A DNA stretch of 64,000 nucleotides from Halorubrum sp. GN11_10-6_MGM. Lineage in GTDB: Archaea > Halobacteriota > Halobacteria > Halobacteriales > Haloferacaceae. Below, one piece after another: positions 60,060-64,000 of this stretch. Both the position numbers and the translations under genes were made by a program. The stretch spans positions 62,001 through 126,000 of the forward strand of contig NZ_SGUC01000002.1 of NCBI RefSeq assembly GCF_005435165.1. Reading direction: 5' to 3'. The notes under the pieces were generated by a model. It had not been told where the DNA came from. It saw only the letters and a list, made by a program, of their open reading frames with translations, and did no database searches. Position 1 is the stretch's first letter. Every line of letters starts with the position of its first letter.

Positions 60060-61133
60060 ATGCAACACCGCGAACTCGGTAACTCTGGCGTCGAGGTCTC
60101 GGAGATCGGCTTCGGCGCGTGGGTCGTCGGCACCGACTGGTGGGGCGACCGCTCGGACGAACAGGCGGTCGGGATGGTCGAGGACGCGCTCGACGCGGGC
60201 GTCACCTACGTCGACACCGGCGACGTGTACGGCCACGGCGACAGCGAGGAGATAATCGGGAAGGCGATCGACGGCCGCCGCGACGAGGTGACGCTGTCGA
60301 CGAAGATCGGCTACGACTTCTACGACAACCCGCAGGCCGGCCACGGCGAACTGCCGAAGGAGCTGAACCGCGAGTACCTCACCGAGGCGTTCGAGGCCTC
60401 GCTCGACCGGCTCGACACCGACTACGTCGACGTGCTCCAGCTGCACAACGCCAACGTCGACGAGGTCACCCCCGAGGTGCGCGACCTCCTCCGCGAGTGG
60501 AAGGCCGACGGCCGCGTCCGCGCGCTCGGCTGGGCGCTCGGCCCCTCGATCGGCTGGCTCGCCGAGGGCGACGCCGCCGTCGAGTACGAGGAGTTCGACG
60601 CGGTCCAGACCGTCTTCAACCTCTTCGAGCAGGAGCCGGGCCGACACTTCGTCGAGACGATCCGCGAGCGCGACTCGGACACCTCCGTCATCGCTCGCGT
60701 CCCGCACTCCTCCGGCCTGCTCAACGAGCAGGTGACGCCCGACACGGTCCTCGAAGACGGCGACCACCGCTCGCACCGGCCGAAGGAGTGGTACGAGACG
60801 GGCTGGGAGAAGGTCGAGGCGATCCGCTTCCTCGAAGACCCGGACGGAGTCGAGGGCACGCGCACGATGGGGCAGGCCGCGATCCGGTGGCTGCTCGCGC
60901 ACGACGAGGTCGCCTCGGTCACGCCGACGTTCCGCGACGGCGACGACATCGCCGAGTGGAGCGCCGCCGCCGACGTGCCGCCGATCTCCGACGCCGAGTA
61001 CGACCGCCTCGAAGAGCTGTACGCCCGCAACTTCGACGTCGACCGCGACGACGGGATGGACGTCCTCCGCACTTCCGTCGACGGCGACGACATCGAGGCC
61101 GCCGGGCTCGACAAGCGCGCGGCCTCGTACTGA
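60060..61133 (+). CDS. Aldo/keto reductase
   Basis: A 357-residue NADPH-dependent AKR (YajO/voltage-channel beta-like class). GFGAWVVGTDWWG, the catalytic Asp-Tyr pair in DTGDVYGHGDSEEIIG, Lys in LSTKIGYDF, His in LQLHN, and IARVPHSSGLL. It probably reduces sugars or aldehydes; exact substrate unknown. CGATAAGTG about 30 bases before the ATG is the likely promoter. Single gene. Confidence 0.92.
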   Translation: MQHRELGNSGVEVSEIGFGAWVVGTDWWGDRSDEQAVGMVEDALDAGVTYVDTGDVYGHGDSEEIIGKAIDGRRDEVTLSTKIGYDFYDNPQAGHGELPKELNREYLTEAFEASLDRLDTDYVDVLQLHNANVDEVTPEVRDLLREWKADGRVRALGWALGPSIGWLAEGDAAVEYEEFDAVQTVFNLFEQEPGRHFVETIRERDSDTSVIARVPHSSGLLNEQVTPDTVLEDGDHRSHRPKEWYETGWEKVEAIRFLEDPDGVEGTRTMGQAAIRWLLAHDEVASVTPTFRDGDDIAEWSAAADVPPISDAEYDRLEELYARNFDVDRDDGMDVLRTSVDGDDIEAAGLDKRAASY

Positions 61134-61450
61134 GCGGCGACCACCCCGGGCTCGCGACGACCGCGATCCCCGACGACCGACCCTCCGATTTCGCGTCGAA
61201 ACCGCACGACAGCGACGCCTCAAGACTGCCTGAAACCACTTTCACCGCGCTCCGGACGCAACCGCGAGCGGCGGCCCCGAGGCTGGCGGGCGTCGAAACG
61301 GTGGCTCGGTGGAAACCCGTCGTCACAAGGGGCTCAGTGGGGGTAACCGACTCGTCATCGCCACCACGCCGACGGTAGCACGGTCCCGGGTATAAATCGC
61401 TCGCGACGGGTCCGGAACCCGTTTGAACCTCGGCGCCCTCCGTTTCTTCC
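61134..61450. other. Non-coding gap before the Bat-type regulator gene
   Basis: A 317-bp gap. A TATA-like GTATAAATC at 61390-61398 lies about 55 bases before the next ATG, so a short leader is possible. Nothing else recognised; the GC-rich part has no conserved repeat and the weak similarity to copies A-E is absent. Confidence 0.4.
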
Positions 61451-62182
61451 ATGCGGGAAGTGACGTTCCGGATCCACCACGCGGGGGAGCCGGAGTGCGA
61501 GGTGAGCGCGCGCCACCCGGAGGTGCGGTACCGGTCGGTCTCCTCGATGACCGGGAGCGGCCCCGAGCGCAAGCGGATCGCGGAGCTCACCGGACCGCCG
61601 GCGGAGATCGACGCGTTCGTCGAGGAGTTCCGCGAGTTCGACCTGATCGTCTCCGCGGAGCCGCTCGCGCCGATCGAGGGCACCCACGCGTACGTCGCCC
61701 TGACGATCGACGCGTCGGCGGCCGACTGGGACGGGATCGGGGAGCGGTTCTCGCGGATGGGGATCCACTACCGAACGGGGACGACCATCTCCGGCGGGGT
61801 CGAGCGCTGGACGGCGTACCTGGAGGACGACGACGACCTCTCGGCGGTGATGAGCGAGCTCGAACGCGGCGGCAACGACGTCGAGCTGGCCCGGAACGTG
61901 GAGCTCGCGTCGATCGAGCGCTCCCCGTAGCTCCCCGCCTCGGGGCTCCTCGACGGCCTCACCGACAGGCAGCGGGAGGTCCTTGCGACCGCGATCGCCG
62001 CGGGCTACTACGACCACGGCGGCGGCGTCGGCGTCGAGGAGGTCGCGGCCGAGCTGGGGCTCGGCTCGACGACCGTGTGGGAGCACCTCTCGCGCGCCGA
62101 GTCGGCGGTGATGAACGCGCTGTTCGACCGGTTCGCCGAGGGAGAGCCGGTCGGCCCCGCGCGCGAGACAGACCGGTCGTGA
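61451..62182 (+). pseudogene. Bat-type (HTH_10) regulator interrupted by an in-frame TAG
   Basis: The first part (159 residues to TAG at 61928-61930) is the regulator's N-terminal domain, MREVTFRIHHAGEPECEVS on. After the TAG the same frame continues for 83 codons: LLDGLTDRQREVLATAIAAG and VEEVAAELGLGSTTVWEHLS, the HTH_10 DNA-binding domain, ending at TGA 62180. The two parts are exactly in frame and codon use stays normal past the stop, so a recent nonsense change, a sequencing error, or readthrough is possible. Without readthrough the product has no DNA-binding domain. Confidence 0.8.
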
Positions 62183-62249
62183 ACCCGACGGAGCCGACCT
62201 AACCCGACGCAGACCAACGCTTTTGTAGCTTGGGGACGGAGCGCCGCGC

Positions 62250-62441
62250 ATGGACGAGGGAACGGTGTCCGTGCCGGACGAGCAGTACGAGCGGCTGGCG
62301 GCCCTCGCCGCCGCCCGCGGCGTGAGCCCCGAGACGCAACTGGCCCGGCTCATCGACGACGCGTACGCCGGCCTCGACGCCGACGGCGACGTCCCCGAGT
62401 CGCTCCCGCTCGGCGTCTGCGACGGCTCCGACGAGGAGTGA
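62250..62441 (+). CDS. Ribbon-helix-helix-like small protein
   Basis: A 63-residue protein. TVSVPDEQYERLAALAAARGVSPETQLARLIDDAYAGL is a strand-helix-helix of the CopG/Arc type, followed by an acidic tail with a single Cys. Probably a DNA-binding protein or an orphan antitoxin; no toxin gene adjoins. TTTTGTAG about 28 bases before the ATG is the likely promoter. Confidence 0.7.
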   Translation: MDEGTVSVPDEQYERLAALAAARGVSPETQLARLIDDAYAGLDADGDVPESLPLGVCDGSDEE

Positions 62442-62618
62442 GGCGGCGTCGGCTCGGGGCGCGCCGGCGAGTCGCCGGTGAGCCGCCGGGCGCGACGCCG
62501 TCGGAGTCGATCGGTCTCGCAGTTTCTTCGAATTCTGGTACGAACCGCTTGCCGAACACGGAGGGCAGTCGACCCGTCGACTGCGGCACCGCGGATCTCG
62601 GTGAAACGTCGGGAATCG

Positions 62619-62885
62619 CTACTCCCAGTAGGAGTCGACCGATTCCCCAGCGAGCCGTGCGCGGACGAACAGGTACGCGAAGTGAACCGGGACGTAGCCG
62701 AGACAGAGCAACCAGCCCTGTGGATTCGAAACCAAGTCCCACGTGCGTTCAACGCCTCTCGTGGTTTCCACGGAGAGCGTTTCCAAACCAGTGAGCGATT
62801 CGAGCGTCGGTCCGACTACCGCCACGAACACGGAGATGTAGAGAATCCCCACGACGAGGATTTCGAGCGATCGGTTGGAGTTCAT
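62619..62885 (-). CDS. Small two-span membrane protein, lower GC
   Basis: An 88-residue protein with hydrophobic segments at about residues 7-27 and 57-75 (GWLLCLGYVPVHFAYLFV). GC and codon choice (ATT, TCG, GTG with AT-rich third positions) are below the local average. It is intact but unknown; the flanking gaps show the same lower GC, so a small transferred piece about 62.5-63.0 kb is possible. Confidence 0.55.
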   Translation of the reverse strand: MNSNRSLEILVVGILYISVFVAVVGPTLESLTGLETLSVETTRGVERTWDLVSNPQGWLLCLGYVPVHFAYLFVRARLAGESVDSYWE

Positions 62886-63046
62886 CGTTCGGCAAGCGGG
62901 GACCGGTACACGTACGCCGCAACTGATGCCACACAGTGGCGGGTTGACGGATTCACGGTGTCCGTCGACGAGAGACGCGTCTGTAATAGCTACGCTTTCG
63001 CCCGTCCTACGGACAGTCAGTCCGCGACCGCCCTACCGCGCCGCGA

Positions 63047-64000
63047 TCACTCCTCGTAGGGCCACCGCCCGCCCGTCTTCAGCTCCTCGACGTACCCCTC
63101 GTCGATGGCGTCGCGGATCGACTCCCGCGACCGGTGTTCCGGCTCTGTCTCTCCGGTCGCGAACCGGTACACCGCGGCCGCGACGAGCGTCGCCACCTCG
63201 CGGAGGTCACGCGAGTCGAGCTTGTCGAGGGTGTCGGCGTGGGTGTGGCCCCAGCCGCGCCCGGACTGGTCGCTCGTCGTCGAAGCCATCACCGCCGGGA
63301 TCCCCTCCTGAACGAACGCCCACTGGTCGCCGTGCGGCGAGATCGTCTCGCTCGTCGTGATCGGGGCGTCGAACGTGTCCGCCACGTCCTCGAAGACCGC
63401 GCGCATCCCGTCGAAGCCGTTCGTCCCGACGCGGAGGGTCCGCGAGCTACACGCGCCGTCGAGGTTGACCACGCAGGCGATCTCCTCCCGCGGCGTCGTC
63501 TCCGCGGCGTGGTACGCCCCCCACAGCCCGATCTCCTCGGAGCCGAACGTGACGAGCCGGACCCGCGTGTCGAGGTCGCCCTCGACCGTCGCGAGCAGGC
63601 GGCCGACCTCGGCGACGAGCGCCGACCCGGCGCCGTTGTCGTTGGCGCCGTCGCTCACGTCGTGCGCGTCGACGTGCGCGGTGAGGTACACCGCCTCGTC
63701 GGTGTCGGGACCGACCTCCGCGACCGCGTTCACCGAGGTCGTCGGCTCGTTCCGGCAGTCGACGTCGAGCGAGACGGTCGGGCCGTCGCCCTCCGCGAGG
63801 CCGTCAGCGTCGGCGGCCTCGGCCAGCCGCGCGAGGCGGTCGCCGACCTCCTTCGAGACCCCGACCGCGGGGATCGGGCCCGGTCGGTTGTGGTAGCCGA
63901 TCTCGCCGGTCGGCGGGAGCGCCCCCTCGATGTGGTTCCGGAAGACGAAGCCGACCGCGCCGCGCTCCGACGCCGCGACGTACTTCTCCATCCGGTGGAT
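63047..64000 (-). CDS. M28-family zinc aminopeptidase, partial (5' end beyond window)
   Basis: At least 317 residues; the frame continues past the window edge, so the true N-terminus is missing. Metal ligands: HVDAHDVSDGANDNGAGS (His and bridging Asp), GSEEIGLWG (catalytic Glu pair), NLDGA (Asp) and GHTHADTLDKLD (His). A protease-associated (PA) insert is suggested by RGAVGFVFRNHI near the visible start. Releases N-terminal amino acids. C-terminus complete. Confidence 0.9.
   Translation of the reverse strand: MHRMEKYVAASERGAVGFVFRNHIEGALPPTGEIGYHNRPGPIPAVGVSKEVGDRLARLAEAADADGLAEGDGPTVSLDVDCRNEPTTSVNAVAEVGPDTDEAVYLTAHVDAHDVSDGANDNGAGSALVAEVGRLLATVEGDLDTRVRLVTFGSEEIGLWGAYHAAETTPREEIACVVNLDGACSSRTLRVGTNGFDGMRAVFEDVADTFDAPITTSETISPHGDQWAFVQEGIPAVMASTTSDQSGRGWGHTHADTLDKLDSRDLREVATLVAAAVYRFATGETEPEHRSRESIRDAIDEGYVEELKTGGRWPYEE

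Noticed and set aside
61134..61450. A sixth copy of the hairpin element
   Set aside because: CCCCGAGGCTGGCGG looks similar, but none of the three hairpins or the GGGACTCGAAGGGG core is present.
62250..62441. Toxin-antitoxin pair with the RHH-like protein
   Set aside because: No toxin-like frame lies on either side within a few hundred bases.

Overview
This window is haloarchaeal chromosome, most likely from Halorubrum or a close relative. GC is high in the genes, the proteins are strongly acidic, many genes have a TATA box about 27 bases before the start codon (leaderless style), and secreted proteins carry twin-arginine lipoprotein signals. Archaeal core genes are present: NMD3, PDCD5, zinc-lid adenylate kinase, HisS, DUF106 insertase, an HxHx7SxxD JAMM protease and tRNA-Glu. 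The core genes point to the main chromosome. Genus is an inference.

Layout. 0-2.6 kb: end of a HemK-type methyltransferase and a two-gene methionine synthase operon. 2.7-3.1 kb: repeat element copy A. 3.2-6.3 kb: TIM-barrel isomerase, DUF7547-like protein, old yellow enzyme, small protein. 6.3-9.6 kb: degenerate-receiver regulator, sufS, a complete 698-bp IS6-family insertion with 8-bp target duplication, cupin. 9.6-16.3 kb: YcaO protein, TbsP-like regulator, glyA, membrane proteins, ornithine cyclodeaminase-like protein, phosphoesterase. 16.4-24.5 kb: histidine kinase coupled to a DUF5806-like protein, UspA/GNAT pair, adk, DUF106, sugar kinase, DHH phosphoesterase, UspA. 24.6-25.0 kb: element copy B. 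25.0-29.7 kb: PitA, a low-GC membrane gene, copy C, PadR regulator, SDR, zinc-finger microprotein. 29.9-32.6 kb: ABC transporter operon. 33.2-37.5 kb: BMP-type lipoprotein plus chemotaxis transducer facing deoC. 37.7-43.0 kb: aminotransferase, XTP pyrophosphatase, SHOCT protein, DUF2342-type protease, M42 peptidase, tRNA-Glu. 43.3-47.6 kb: second kinase with degenerate receiver, JAMM protease, stand-alone TnpB, DUF302. 47.7-55.9 kb: XPD-like helicase, microproteins, NMD3, PDCD5, PP-loop ATPase, ferritin-like protein, hisS, CBS membrane protein. 55.9-56.4 kb: copy D with tandem tail. 56.4-64 kb: DoxX, Nmad3-like protein, DJ-1/PfpI, copy E, hexapeptide acyltransferase, aldo/keto reductase, Bat-type regulator with an in-frame stop, small genes and a partial M28 peptidase.

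The most notable signal is a dispersed, non-coding, three-hairpin element present five times (copies A-E near 2.9, 24.7, 27.6, 56.0 and 58.5 kb). The flanking sequence is conserved while the hairpin arms differ from copy to copy and stay complementary, so the fold is conserved rather than the arm sequence. Two copies carry a tail of 69-bp units, each with a TTTATAA box and a short version of the third hairpin. Four of the five copies lie about 100-130 bp upstream of a gene, all in the same orientation to it. The other themes are a probable nucleoside-sensing chemotaxis module (BMP lipoprotein, transducer, deoxyribose-phosphate aldolase) and several signalling genes with degenerate or interrupted domains.
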